From Elysia crispata (lineage: Eukaryota > Mollusca > Gastropoda > Plakobranchidae), in the NCBI GenBank assembly GCA_033675545.1, contig JAWDGP010000951.1, positions 1 to 64,000 on the forward strand: a DNA stretch of 64,000 nt, written 5' to 3'. Under the pieces are notes generated by a model that saw only the letters and a list, made by a program, of their open reading frames with translations, was not told the DNA's origin and searched no databases. Below are positions 50,926 through 62,591 of the stretch, piece by piece (within the stretch, counting starts at the first letter, position 1; each line of letters opens with the position of its first letter). A program made the translations under genes and the position numbers.

Positions 50926-51149
50926 TGCAATAGAAATAATTATCCCTACATTTCAATCAGCCACCAAAACATTGAAAACTCACAAAGCTATTTGAACAGA
51001 TGCTAGATGCCATCTAAATTTTCATAAATATTCAGGACTTGGAGTAGTTGTACAATTAGTGTCTTGTGTGTGACACTGTTAAAAGTATAATAAACCAATT
51101 ATCCTCTTTTTTGTTTATGTACAGGTAGAGATGATGTTGAAAACCTTAC

Positions 51150-51364
51150 TATTGGATCAGTGTGTGAAGGTTAACATCAAAAAGCTGGATCATCGTTTGC
51201 TCCAGCAGGTCTCTGCTGAAGATGACCAGCCTTCTGAAGCGGGCGTAGTCACTCGTGACCTGACCACAACTGTCTATCCGGCCTCCCACTGATTGTTGTT
51301 GCCCAGCCGGGTGGAGTTCCACCAACAGGATGATATGGCAGTGCTGTCCTGCCCGAGGAAGCCC
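51150..51364 (-). pseudogene. Exon ending at TLIQ, Trp codon lost
   Basis: Acceptor ATTCACAG, then a segment whose latter part reads SDYARFRRLVIFSRDLLEQ and TMIQLFDVNLHTLIQ, then donor TA|GTAAGG. Family members have Trp after this block. Here the split codon reads TA|G, a stop, where TG|G would give Trp. The first part of the exon does not join the preceding exon in frame, so a frameshift is likely. Confidence 0.55.
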
Positions 51365-51655
51365 CTGTGAATCGTAAAAGGTAATTTGTATAATACTTGT
51401 CCGGTCTGGCCTTGGCGCATAAAAATTTTTAATATTCACACCAAAGCGAGGAAAAACATTTTTGCTTCATCAGCAACACAAAAACACATTGAAGGCAAGT
51501 TGAAATGAAGGAAATTAAAAAGACGTACAAGAAGTAAACTCATTTAAGGCAATTTCAGTTTGACTAAATATCTGTAGTAGATCAAAATCTGTTGCATGTT
51601 ACCTTCCATTTGCATGTGGAGTCTTTGATTTGCATCCAATTCTATATGTACGTAC

Positions 51656-51898
51656 CACTTCACACTTTCCGTGCCAGGCACAATAGTGGTTTTCTTCCTG
51701 CCGAAGCAACCACTGCTCATTTGTAATTTATATCTTGGCGACAACTTCACTTGGGCCTTGTCACTGTCATCCAGGTTGTGGAATAGGCGAATTGTCTCGG
51801 TTACCTGGGCGTTGGACAAAACGTCGAGACGTCTGAATGAGACCAGATACCGAGCCAGATCCATGACCCTGTCGCAGCCGGGCTGCCAGTCTGGGTCC
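51656..51898 (-). pseudogene. Intact-looking exon, LARYLVSFRRL block
   Basis: It is bounded by acceptor CATTGCAG and donor TG|GTACGT. It is 243 nt and fully open: WQPGCDRVMDLARYLVSF, then LRLF-type residues, then VKLSPRYKLQMSSGCF and VPGTESVKW. This is the best preserved exon of the locus. Confidence 0.6.
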
Positions 51899-52139
51899 CT
51901 GCAATGTGATCCCTGATTGCACAAATCAAAACACATGTGTGAGGTTGGAACAGAGGTTGTGAGGAAGAACAAAGTATAGGCTACTTGAAGTTAAAAAACC
52001 AAAAAAAAAAATTCTTCTGTAAAATTTCTTCCTAATAAAATTTAGTTTGATTCACATTACATTGTGTAATAATGTAGATAAAAAAAATGGAAATATTGTT
52101 TTCCAAGTTAGGGCTGGAAAAGTAGCACTCATCGTTGCT

Positions 52140-52454
52140 GCTGCAGCCAGGGCCTCGTCCTGCACCGGTTCCAGATGAGGGGGTTCCAGGTGTTCCACTT
52201 CCACCTCCATAGGATCGTCCATGGGCGTCAATAGAGGCGGTGAGCTCGAAATCAGTGGAGGCGAATAGGATGTCAATTCGGGAGGTGGAAGAGGTGCTGG
52301 CAAGGATGTAAGTGGAGGTAGTGGACAGCAACTCAAACCACAGCGCTTTGCAGCTCTGCCATGTCTCCCACAGCTGCAGCAAGGCAGTCTGTATTCCACC
52401 GAGCAATGCCTTCCAGCAAGAACGCCTGGAAGTTTAAGCAATCGGCACTTTCAC
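52140..52454 (-). pseudogene. Exon with FQAFLLEG block and Pro-rich linker
   Basis: It starts at acceptor CAACAG and reads FQAFLLEGIARWNTDCLAAA before the frame meets a stop. The Pro/acid-rich linker expected next is found in another frame (PLPPLTSLPAPLPPPELTS), so at least one frameshift lies near 52340. The 3' border is not defined. Confidence 0.45.
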
Positions 52455-52578
52455 CTGTTGAGTACAATAGATTGAGCAGCATGCTATTAACGCAGTCATA
52501 CAAGCTGCAAATGCAAACCACGATTGAAGGAATTGTTTTTTAGGCCTTGAAACTAAAGAACCTTGATTATTTTCTCAC

Positions 52579-52688
52579 TTGGAATGAATCGGTTCAGCTG
52601 GAGATGGAAGCTCTCCAGCGAGGTCGTTTCTCTTGCGCAGCGGTTCACGGGCAGGCGCACACCCGCTCGGGACCTCTTTTGCTGCTGG
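52579..52688 (-). pseudogene. Exon with TTSLESFHLQLNRF block
   Basis: The acceptor TTTTCTATGCAG and the donor A|GTGAGA bound 110 nt encoding KRSRAGVRLPVNRCARE and then TTSLESFHLQLNRFIP. Joining to the next exon at 52454 removes a 124-nt intron (52455-52578) and gives FIPSESADCLNFQAFLLEG, which keeps the family spacing. Confidence 0.6.
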
Positions 52689-53009
52689 CTGCATAGAAAA
52701 TTGAGCCGAAAACTATTTGACCACAGTGTGATAACTGGAAGGGAATGCAAAAAATTGGGAAATAGACAACGCAAAGGTGGATACATGAAATCGAAATATT
52801 GTCACCATTCATTCTGGTAAAAACTAAAAGTAGGTGTCGAACTAATTTACAAGCCTTATAAAGTTAAATGTGAACATGCTCAAACTCAGGTTAGCGCTTG
52901 GGTTTATGCAAAACATTCACCCAATGGGGCGGAAGAATACTAGGCAACGTTCATAGTTCAATGTTGAGATTTTGTAACTTGACATATACCCACTACAGCA
53001 TTCTCTCCA

Positions 53010-53249
53010 GGTAGCCTGTGCTGTGCAGCTCCTTCAGTTTCGCTTCACCCTGGTGGAGCTGTTATACAGCCTGCGATCACACAGCTCAGCCACATCCCTC
53101 CTGTCTACCAGGTGGTAGGACAGAACAGTTGGAAAGTGCAGCCTGTTGCATGGATCCAGCTGATCCTAAATTTCTTGGTTCCACGCAGCTACCTTCCTGT
53201 GGCACTTTCCGCATTCAAGGTATTCCGTCCCTATATAGTAGTCATCGAC
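53010..53249 (-). pseudogene. Decayed exon with Cys-rich block
   Basis: The acceptor CCAG is followed by VDDYYIGTEYLECGKCHRKV, then an in-frame TAG (at about 53170), DQLDPCNRLHFPTVLSYH, and a one-base frameshift near 53045 before KLKELHSTGYLERML. The CxxC pair and the following D-Q-L-D and F-P-x-x-L-S-Y pattern match the family block. The stop and the shift show that it is dead. Confidence 0.55.
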
Positions 53250-53344
53250 CTGGCCAATGACGCAGCGCACAATTTTATAGAGTGTACAAGAAGACAGCTG
53301 GCGCCGCTCACAACCAGGCTGACTACACAGGAACGTGCAATAAC

Positions 53345-54540
53345 TAGCATTATTTCAATATGGCCGCCGGTTAATTCCAATTTGGCAACATCTAAAATTA
53401 GCATAATTTCAATATGACCGCCGGTAATTCCAATTTGGCAATCTCTATAATTAGCATATACCAATATGGCCGCCATGAAATTTTTTCCCATCTCTATAAA
53501 TAGCATATTTCCAATATGGCCGCCGACTAATTTTTTTCCATCTCTATAACTAGCATAATTTCAATATGGCCGCCGGTTAATTCCAATTTGGCAATCTCTA
53601 GAAATAGAATAATCCCAATATGGCCACTGATGAAATCCAATATGGCAATCGCTATAATTAGCATAATTCCAATATGGCCGTCGGGAAATTTTATTTTTTC
53701 CATCTCTAAAAATAGCATAATTCCAATATGGCTGCCGCTTAATTCTATTTTGGAAAACTCTATAATTAGCATAATTTCAATATGGCCGCCGGTTCATTCC
53801 AATTTGGCAATCTCTATAATTAGCATAATTCCAATATGGCCGCCGTGAATTTTTTTTCCATCTCATTTGATAATATCTATAAACAGCTTGATTTTAATAT
53901 GGCCGCCGAGAAATTCTTAGTTTTCGATCTCTATAAATAGCATAATTCCAATATGGCCGCTGGATAATTCTAATTTGGTATTATCTATAAATAGCATAAT
54001 TTCAATATGGCCGCCTGAGAATACTAAGTTTTTGATCTTCATAAATAGCATAATTTCAATATGGCCGCCGGTTAATTAATATTTGGTAATATCTATAAAT
54101 GGCATAATTTCAATATGGCCGCCGGTTAATTATAATTTGGTAATATCTAAAAATAGCATAATTTCAATATGGCCGCCGGAAAATACTTAGTTTTTGATCT
54201 CTATAAATAGCATAATTCCAATATGGCCGCCGGTTAATTCTAATTAGGCAATCTCTATAAATAGCATAATTTGAATATAACCGCCGGAAATTCAAATTTG
54301 GTAATATCTATAAATAGCATAATTTTAATATGGCCGCCGGTTAATTCCAATTAGGTAATCTCTATAAATAGCATTATTTCAATATGGCTGCAGGTAATCA
54401 AATTCTAGTGTTTCTATCGCTATAAATAGTATTACTTATACATGGTCGCCGGCTAATTCTATTTCTTCCATCAATATTAATAGCATATTGTCAATATTAT
54501 CGCCGGTTGATTTTGTATTTTCCATCTCTATAGATAGTTT
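53345..54540. repeat. 50-57-bp array around CAATATGGCCGCC
   Basis: About 22 units, each with TAGCATAATTTCAATATGGC followed by CGCCGG, then a variable AT-rich spacer of three types (CCAATTTGGCAATCTCT, TTTTTTCCATCTC, TTAGTTTTTGATC). Spacing varies from 50 to 60 bp. It lies just upstream, in gene sense, of the Cys-rich exon at 53249. The reverse complement contains GGCCATATT, which fits the loose YY1 core CCATNTT. That is suggestive only. Confidence 0.9.
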
Positions 54541-54548
54541 CTATCTCT

Positions 54549-54660
<112 letters not shown>

Positions 54661-55054
54661 TAGAGGTTCGACAAATTGCTGTGACAAAGCTAATTTCTAG
54701 ATCCCAGCATCTTTTTTGCCAAACCTAAGGAGAAGATCTAGAAGTAGATTCTAGATTTAAAAAAATGTTTCTTCGAAAACACTTTAAAATGTTTTTAGTA
54801 TCTAGCTGTAAGACTTTGGGGACACAGCGAAATATAAGCCAGCATGGCCACTTTGTTCGGTTCTTTTCAATTCTTACAATCTTGTAATCATCAGCCTATC
54901 ACCAATTGTATTCTGGTGATCTTCGTCGTCAAAGCCGTACTTCTGGTTGTTGGTGGTGTTGTTTTCCTTCTTCTTCATCTTCGACAAGTACCACTACCAG
55001 AATGACCAAAGAGAGACCAAAGAGGGTTTCCTTCCATACACTAATCTAAGTTGG

Positions 55055-55575
55055 ATACTACAGTGATGATATTGTATAATTATGCTGGCATATGAAGATA
55101 AAAACACAAGAATTCGTTTCTGCAGAGATGATCTTGTTTTACTATGCTGATTTATAGAAAAAGAAACACATGTATTCGATGTTATGTTAATTCATGGCGA
55201 TAGAAACACTTGAAATCGGTTATAGAGTGATAATTTTGATTTATTATGCTGGTTTATACAGGAAAAAAAATCTAGAAATCGATTCTAAAGTAATGATTTT
55301 GTATTGTTATGCTGGTTTATACTGATAGAAACACTAGAATTCAGTGATGATATTTTATTATTATGCAGGTTTATGGAGATAGAAAAATAGAATTTGATTC
55401 TATAGTGATGAAATTGTATTATTAAGCTGGTTTAGAGAGATAGAAACGCTAGAATCCGATTCTACAGTGATGGTTTTGTATTATTATGCTCGTTTATGGA
55501 GATAAAAAGCTAGGATTTGAATTTACAGTAATGATTTTGTATTATTACGTCGGGTTACAGATAAAGAAAAATTGA
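55055..55575. repeat. About 65-bp diverged tandem repeat
   Basis: About eight loose copies of a unit with ACAGTGATGATTTTGTATTA, TATGCTGGTTTATGGAGATA and GAAACACTAGAATTCGATTC. Noncoding. Confidence 0.7.
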
Positions 55576-55796
55576 AGTCAGTTGGAAAAAGGGAAAGTTG
55601 GTGAAAAGGGACAAAAATGATATTTGTGATTTGTCGTTTGAAAAAAAGGATATAAGTTTAAAATATTTTAAGTAGAAATCCGACAATGAAGTAAGAAGTA
55701 AATACAACCTGATAACAAAGTTCTATCTGTGAAAGGGACAGATAAATTTTATTGTGATTTAACATGCAAGTAAAGAGAAAGACATTTTTTCCAGCT

Positions 55797-57505
55797 ATTT
55801 GATTCAAGAGTTAATTTAATCTCATTAAGATCTGACATAGATTTTGGTAATCATCAAAATAGAACACGCTTTACAGATTTATTTAAAAGTAAAAAAAAAA
55901 ACATTTTAAGAAAATCTTTCTAAAATTACAATAGATATAACTGAACAAATATTTTTTTTTATCAATAAGGGAAAATGGAGGAAATTTTTGCATAAAGAAA
56001 CAAAAAAAATTTTTCATTCATTCACAGACACTTTCTAGGATGTATTTCGTTGTATGGCTATATAGTGTCGATTTATTCAAGTGTCCACCATTCAGACAAA
56101 ATTGTTTTTCCTAGATCGATTTAACAGACAAAACCAACAAAGTCCAAAACGGCGGCCACCTGAAAGATAGCCAATGGATCGAAGAGCAATAATGGACCAT
56201 GTTTTCTCTGTGTATGACCTCTGGCTTGTAATTAACTAAATCTAGAACTAGACATTGAGGCAACAAACGTGGACCGTTTTTCAATCAGTTTCAGCATTAG
56301 AAAAAAAAATTAAATTAAAAAAACAAAAAACTATCTGGTTATATGCTCATGTGGGCGTGTGGCTGTCATTGGGTTTTCATTTTTTCCTCCCATTGTTTTG
56401 CTTTCACCCTATACGTTTTTTCGCACGATAAGCGCGACTGAGTCAACTGGCTGATGCATTTTGTCGCGACATGTCGCTCAGTTTATTGACCCCGTGACCG
56501 CGTGAGCTCAAAATTTCCGAAACTTACGCACCATCCCTTGTTTTCCTACTGCGTGTGTGGTATGTAAGAAATACAGCGCGCAGAATGCCTTTAAATATAA
56601 TTATCTTGTGCAACGCCTAGCATTCCTTCTGTGGGTATGGTGGGTCTAAGACACATAATAGAGTGTTTTAAAAATAACATCAATGGAATTTATGTAAATG
56701 ATATAAACGAATATGACATTGTTAAGTATGTTGATATATTAAAAGAGATAATACATATAAGATCATTGCCTGTTAAATTAACTTAAATCTGTTTGACTTT
56801 CAATTAACATTGCATTACAATTAAACACATTTGATAATTCACATCAGATTTTTTCCTAACGTTCATTAATTAGGCTTTTGCTCCTGACCAGTAAACATAT
56901 TTTTTCTTGTGCTCTTTAAATGCGGTACGAAGAGAAATAGAAACTGGATGCTAAGAAAGCTTTGAGGATTTAAACAAGGTCCCACGTTTTACTTCTGAAA
57001 AGGAATCACAAAAAAGGAAGATTAATATGGGGGTGAAATTTGAGCCTAATAAAGACTAGGTATTTGTTAAATTTTAAATATATTGTATTTAAAATAAATC
57101 AGATATAATTTAAAGACAGTTTATGATAAGAATTACACAAAATCATTTGATTCAAGAACAAATTTAATCACATCAAGAACTGACATAGATTTTCGTATAT
57201 ATCTAAATAGAACATACTTTACAGATTTAGATAAAAGTAAAGCTGGACATTTTTAGAAAATCTATCTAATAATACAATAAATATAATTGAACAAACTTTT
57301 TTTTTCGGGTTGTTGTTTGTTTTAAACCTTCGATTAAACCTCTTATTAATTAGGAAGAATGGAGGAATCCTCTCTCCCGTTCAAGATTATCAATCATTTT
57401 TAAGGAAAAATGTTTGCATAAGGGAACAATATTTTTTTTCACTCATCCACAAACACATTCTAGGATGTGTTTTGTCGTATTACGACTCATCAGTGTTCCT
57501 GGTCC
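55797..57505. repeat. Direct repeat pair, about 300 bp each, 1.35 kb apart
   Basis: 55797-56090 aligns with 57147-57505: CTGACATAGATTTT, AATAGAACA(C/T)(G/A)CTTTACAGATTTA, AGAAAATCT and TTTCTAGGATGTATTTCGT versus TTCTAGGATGTGTTTTGTC. The segment between (56100-57140) includes a GC-richer patch at 56400-56650 but no gene. An LTR pair is possible in layout, but TG..CA ends and internal coding are not seen. Confidence 0.6.
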
Positions 57506-57523
57506 ATGTAGTTCTTGAATGAC

Positions 57524-58330
57524 TCAATTTTTCAGTCCTCCATGTCTTTCCTTTCTCTTATCTTGTCTCCTGAACAGGGAGATCCTTAGCTTTACAGGCC
57601 TAGGCTCTCTTCCAGCTATTCTTCCTGGACCTAAACTTCTGGACTTAAGCTTAAGGCTCGGAAGTATCTCTTCCAGTTTCTCTTCGTGGTCTTTAAGTTC
57701 AGGTCTTTGCATCTCCGCCTTTTGTGATCTCTAACCATGATATCATGATCAGATTATTATTAAAATGGAGAAAACAAATTGAAAAAGAAAATACAAAAAA
57801 TCATTTTTATTCAAATTGTGTGTATATGAAGTATTGAAAAGAAATGGGATTATTTGTCAAAAATTTTTTTTTTCATGCTGGAAAACAAAGCGTCTAAGCT
57901 AAAAGTAGGAAAAAAGTATCTTAACTAAATCAGTTTATAAAAGCCCTGGCTGGGAAGGAAGAATTCAGCAAGTTTTCATAAGTACTACATCAGAGTAAAA
58001 ATGACAGGAGAAAAAAAATACCGTCATTTTAAGTGATTGTAGATGGGAAGTTGAAGGGTCCAAGATTCTTCTCAGAGGTGTAACAGCCCCATCTGTAATT
58101 GTTGTGGACTGTAGCTGACCTGGTCTTTTTTATTATTTTTTTTGTGTTGACTGCATTAAAGTCTTTTTCCTGCAGATCCTGATCCAAGTAGTCCAGTACG
58201 CCTGATAGTTTCTGTCAAGCGATCTTTTTCTTATTGACATGTTGTCCTCTGGTCATGGTGATCTCTAGTGTAAGGGTCCGAAGTATCTCTTCCAACTCCG
58301 AAACTTTTAGTCTTTGCTACATACATATAC
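57524..58330 (-). pseudogene. Two related coiled-coil-like fragments
   Basis: On the minus strand 58130-58330 reads LKVSELEEILRTLTLEIT, then one in-frame TGA, then SGVLDYLDQDLQEKDFNAV. 57524-57712 reads PELKDHEEKLEEILPSLKLK followed by a basic stretch. The DNA around GGAAGAGATACTTC is shared, so the two are old duplicates. The heptad-like Leu/Glu pattern suggests a coiled coil. No splice borders are clear and the family is not recognised. Confidence 0.3.
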
Positions 58331-58555
58331 ATTTTTTTATATAGTTTGTATTTCTAATTTCTATATGTGAATATCCTTGAGTGGTTTCTTGTTCTTGTTT
58401 TTGTGTTAGACGAAGGCGTAAAGCCGAAAGCTCACGTGTTTTGTTTTGTTTTTGTAAATTTGGGAGCTGCACTTTTTTTTTACTGTGCTTCACAGCTATT
58501 CCCAAATCTGCATTGCGACATTCAATTTTAATTGACCTCACTACCACTACTTCTA

Positions 58556-58556
58556 G

Positions 58557-58626
<70 letters not shown>

Positions 58627-58664
58627 GCTGCTGCTGCTGTTGCTGTTGCTGCTGCTGCTGCTGT
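58556..58664. repeat. (ACT)n then (CTG/TTG)n microsatellite
   Basis: About 23 ACT units followed by about 13 CTG/TTG units. The polythreonine/alanine frame over it is compositional. Confidence 0.95.
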
Positions 58665-58838
58665 TTCTAATTTAAACAATTTAAAGCTCAAAACTAAGTA
58701 ATCATAATTTTTCTGGTCGCCCCAGTCTTTACAAAGTTATTTCATGTCTTCCTAAGTGTAAACTTTGAGCTTGACATAGAAACTATTGTAATACCGATAC
58801 GTGGAATTGCAATATTAGTTAGTGGTTTTTAAACATAT

Positions 58839-58840
<2 letters not shown>

Positions 58841-58899
<59 letters not shown>

Positions 58900-58905
58900 A
58901 GCAAA

Positions 58906-58963
<58 letters not shown>

Positions 58964-58968
58964 TGCTT
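58841..58968. repeat. (TA)n tract with long palindrome
   Basis: Two TA runs flank AAGCAAACTAT (58899-58909). Its reverse complement ATAGTTTGCTT lies at 58958-58968, so 70 bp can form a TA-cored cruciform with only minor mismatch. Confidence 0.85.
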
Positions 58969-59480
58969 GTTGTTTTTTTAAATAAATGAGCCCGCGCACA
59001 AAAACTGTGACATATTGCATCCGTTAATAGTTTGGCTGAGTCGAGGCCTGCGTTAGTGTAGGTCGAGTTATCGAGATAAACTAAATTTTGCTTTGTGTCA
59101 ACTGCAAACTTTATCATTAAGCTATTAATATGCCACATTTAGGATATTTTAATATTTTTGCAAAGTGTGCTTTTGGATAAAACAAAAGCTGCTTTCTGAG
59201 TATTACTCTGTTCTAACTGCGACAAAAAGTTACAAGAAATAAATCACTACCTTCATATGCAACGATTTGTTCATTTGGGTGACTTGGCCTGGAGTTGGGG
59301 AAGCCTTGGACTGAGCACAAGTTAGGAAAAGTGTGTCACAATATTTACGCTGTTGTCTACCTCCTGCAAGCGTCTTTATTTTTCTTGCCCCATCCAACAT
59401 TGAGACGGTGTTAAAGGGGGAAAACCCAGCTTCAAGTGATTGAAGGTCAACTTACTTGACAAATACAGATATCAACTGTA

Positions 59481-59506
59481 CACACACACACACACACACA
59501 CACACA
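59481..59506. repeat. (CA)n microsatellite
   Basis: Thirteen CA units. Confidence 0.95.
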
Positions 59507-59563
59507 AATGACCTTTTGGACAAGTTCAATACCTTTTCTGATCGTCATGCTTTGCCCGTGAAA

Positions 59564-59665
59564 ATGTGGCGGTTAGCGATTCTCAGCTATGACATTGCTG
59601 TGCTCCGTTGTACAACTTTGTACTGTGAGCACGTTGCCGTGCCATCAGACCACCGGCAGCGCTCT
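59564..59665 (+). CDS. Candidate first exon of unknown plus-strand gene
   Basis: ATG at 59564 opens 34 codons (beginning MWRLAILSYDIAVLRC, ending SDHRQRS) that stop exactly at TCT|GTAAGT, a perfect consensus 5' splice site, in phase 0. GC content is well above the flanks. The next candidate exon (60961) needs phase 0, so they join cleanly. The protein is not recognised. The hydrophobic start is too interrupted to call a signal peptide. Confidence 0.4.
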
Positions 59666-60960
59666 GTAAGTTCAGAACGTGGTATTCGAATCAAGATGTA
59701 AACTCAAGATTAAGATTTATACTTAGATTTAAAGTGATATACAAGTCAATGGCCAGATTATATTAAGGTAAACATGTTGTGCAATGTCCCTAAAATAAAA
59801 TACTTTACCATTCGAAATGCAGATCGAGATCTATGAGAAAAATTTAATGATACATACACTGACCTAGATAAACATTCTGATCTAAACTGAAGACCTTTGT
59901 GAACAGTTTCTCTCAGGATTCTTTATTTTTTTATTCTAAATTAAGAAATCTTCAGATTATCAAGGCGTGTATTTAGGCGTATACCATGCGGTGTATTGAT
60001 GGGCTGTTAGTGGGCTGCAATTCATCAGGACATGGCTGCGCTGAACTATTGTGATTGATTTTGGGTATAATTGTAGATATCGGCCCAACTCACCCGAAGC
60101 TTTTAAATTGTATGATTCTTACTGAAGTTGAATTGCTGAACACGATTATGAAGGTTTTATTCTTTGCAAATAAATATTTTTCAAGATATAAGCGTTCTTG
60201 TGTCGCTCATAAATCCCATTAAACTACGTTTCGATTTCGTCGGGAAACGTTCAATTGTGAAGCCTAACGTGAGTGGGCCGATATCTGCAAAGTTTCCTGA
60301 TTTTCACATTCAGTTCTTGATCGTTCTTGACTTGAAGTATAGACATATAATCCTAAAATAATAATTCAATCGTATCTTCTAGTTATTTAAGTGGATTGTC
60401 AAAATGTCCCTAAAGTATGTTGATTTCAATCTGGAAACTATTCTGTTAACTATTGTAGATCTAAATCGGTATTCAAGATGTCCCAAAGCCAATCCTTTAA
60501 ATGATTAAACTGTTAAGGTATCATAGCCTTTAAGTGTCTGATTCAGCTACCCTCTTGTTTCAAAAACCTAAAATCTGCCTCCTGGCGTACTTTCGTAGTT
60601 TCTCATTTTAATTTCTGGTCGTATGATTCCCATTTCTCCATCTCATTCTCTTATTTCTTAATGTAAATCATCTTTCTGCCCTCCATCCAGGGACAGTCCT
60701 AAGGCCAGCAACAAAGAGCAGTTAGAAATTTCTCAAATATCTAGGTAGTCTCCCAGTGAGTATCTTGAACATGAATTGTACATTGCCTATCTTTCTCGTT
60801 CTCCATCCTTGCTTTTTCAATCAAGACTGAACATAATTTAGAATCAAGTTTTTTTGTTCTATAATGGGGCGGACAAAAAATCATGCTTGTCATAATTTAA
60901 ACAGCATGGTATCATTAGATGATTTAACTGTCTTCTTATTCTTTTTTTAAAATCCAACAG

Positions 60961-61105
60961 GTAACAGTACCTCAAAATCCAAATGTTAGCGATGAGATCA
61001 CAGAAACATATCAAGGCAGCACCAAAATATCTGAAATGGAAAGCTGTTGGTATAAAGGCATAGCTGTAGAGGCTTTTGAAAAACATTCACTATCAAAAAG
61101 GAAAG
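60961..61105 (+). CDS. Candidate internal exon of unknown gene
   Basis: The acceptor TCCAACAG follows a T-rich tract. 145 nt are open in phase 0 (VTVPQNPNVSDEITETYQGS and onward), and the donor is GGAAAG|GTGACA in phase 1. It is related at the DNA level to the exon at 61524, including flanking intron, so the two are old tandem duplicates. Confidence 0.45.
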
Positions 61106-61523
61106 GTGACACTTCAACCATATTTTTTTTATTACATTTCAATTTTAAGTACACTCACTTCCTTTAAACATCACATTTTCTTTGGTCTTTTGTGATTCAA
61201 CATATTGTACTGTAATTATTTTTAGTGCCAAGAGTAGATTCTGCATTATGCAAATAGTAATCTGGTTTTTAAGTTATCTTTTAGTGTATCATACTCATGC
61301 TTTTTCCTCCTCTTATTATTTTCACAATAAGTAATCATTATCCTCACTACAATCACCCATTATCTAATCATAATCAAATTATTTTGCATGATATTTTATA
61401 CTTCTTCTCATTTTTGTGAATTGAGCGATAATTTAAGCATTTTTTTTCCTTGAAGAAAGTCACATGGTGTCATCAATTATTTTAATTGTCTTCTTACTGT
61501 GATTTATTTACTAAACCCTTCAG

Positions 61524-61672
61524 ATGACAATACCTTTAAATCCCAGTATGGGCAAGGAAATCCCAGAGGGGCACCAAGGCAGCACCAAAATAAGACTGGA
61601 ATGGAAATTGTTGGTTTGAAGGCTCAGCTGCAGAGTAATCTTTTTGAAGACCTTGAGTATCAAAAAGTAAAG
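61524..61672 (+). CDS. Candidate internal exon, paired in phase
   Basis: Acceptor CCCTTCAG, 149 nt, donor GTAAAG|GTGACA. With the single base carried over from the exon at 60961 the segment is completely open (DDNTFKSQYGQGNPRG, later LQSNLFEDLEYQKVK) and ends in phase 0. Read in phase 0 on its own it meets a stop. Indels relative to its homologue at 60961 change frame and then restore it near TTTTTGAAGA. Confidence 0.45.
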
Positions 61673-62591
61673 GTGACACTAAAACAATATTTTAAGTTTT
61701 ACTTTTTAAAAGTCATTCTCTTCTTTCATTTTATTCCTAACATCTTTATATTACTCCTCTTTCCTAGTCTTTTTTTTTGAGATTAAGTCCACACTGTGCA
61801 AGTAATATTTTTGTGTAGCAATCATTATCATCACCATTATCACTATTATTTTGCGTGTTATTTTGCCAATCTCAGGATTATAACTGCCGTTACTGTCTTT
61901 TTAGTTGATCTTTCTGCAAAAGTCATTCTTAAACCTGCTGTTTGCTATCAAAGGAGATCTAAGTCAGCATTATTGTGCAATATCTGCTTTAAGTTCTGAT
62001 AGTTGCTCTTTCAATTAGGCCATTCATCTCTCTGCATCGACAAGATTATTAGTATTTGCATATAAGATAATCTTATGCTATTATTATTTTCATCTTCTCT
62101 ATCTTTACAAGACCTTAAATTAAACCTTTATATATCTTCACTTTTCATGCAGTGCTTTTGAAATATCTAATGAATTTTTATCTGGAGAAAGGTTATGAGG
62201 TTCTCTCAACTGCCTCTTCTTTTATGAATTTATACAAATTTACAAATGCTCGACAAGATTATTAACATTTGGGTCTATGTTTACAATGTGCTTTGAGAGT
62301 TAATCGTTTCTGTAAGGTTTGTACAATAAGTATCTTCACCTGATCTAAGCTTACAAGTCATCTGATTCAACACTTTAAAGTATCTCTACCTTGATTATAA
62401 TTTCTGTACCCAAAATAGTTTCATTGTAAGTAAGCTACAGTAATTGAACGTCACATAATGTATAACTACTCCATTTTACAAGACCATTAATAAAGATCTG
62501 ACAATTCGTCTCCTTATCTTAACAATTATATCATAACTAAGTCCATTATCAGCACTTAGAAATATGGTTCTTTCTTCTTTACTTTTGCAAG

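Larger units (their letters stand above)
48569..53249 (-). pseudogene. Decayed multi-exon gene, large uncharacterised family
   Basis: Five separate segments read 5' to 3' on the minus strand carry, in order, blocks I remember from a large family of uncharacterised fish and mollusc proteins. I believe it includes proteins annotated with DUF6729, but that name is from memory. The blocks are EYLECGKCHRKVAAW, TTSLESFHLQLNRFIP, FQAFLLEGIARWN, LARYLVSFRRLDVLSN and TMIQLFDVNLHTLIQ, then a Trp-x-Asn-x-Arg-type segment (FNKRVGRIEV). Introns with GT/AG borders separate several of them, so it is not a processed copy. At least two stops and two frameshifts show decay. Function unknown. The conserved Cys pairs in the first block suggest metal binding. 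Confidence 0.6.
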
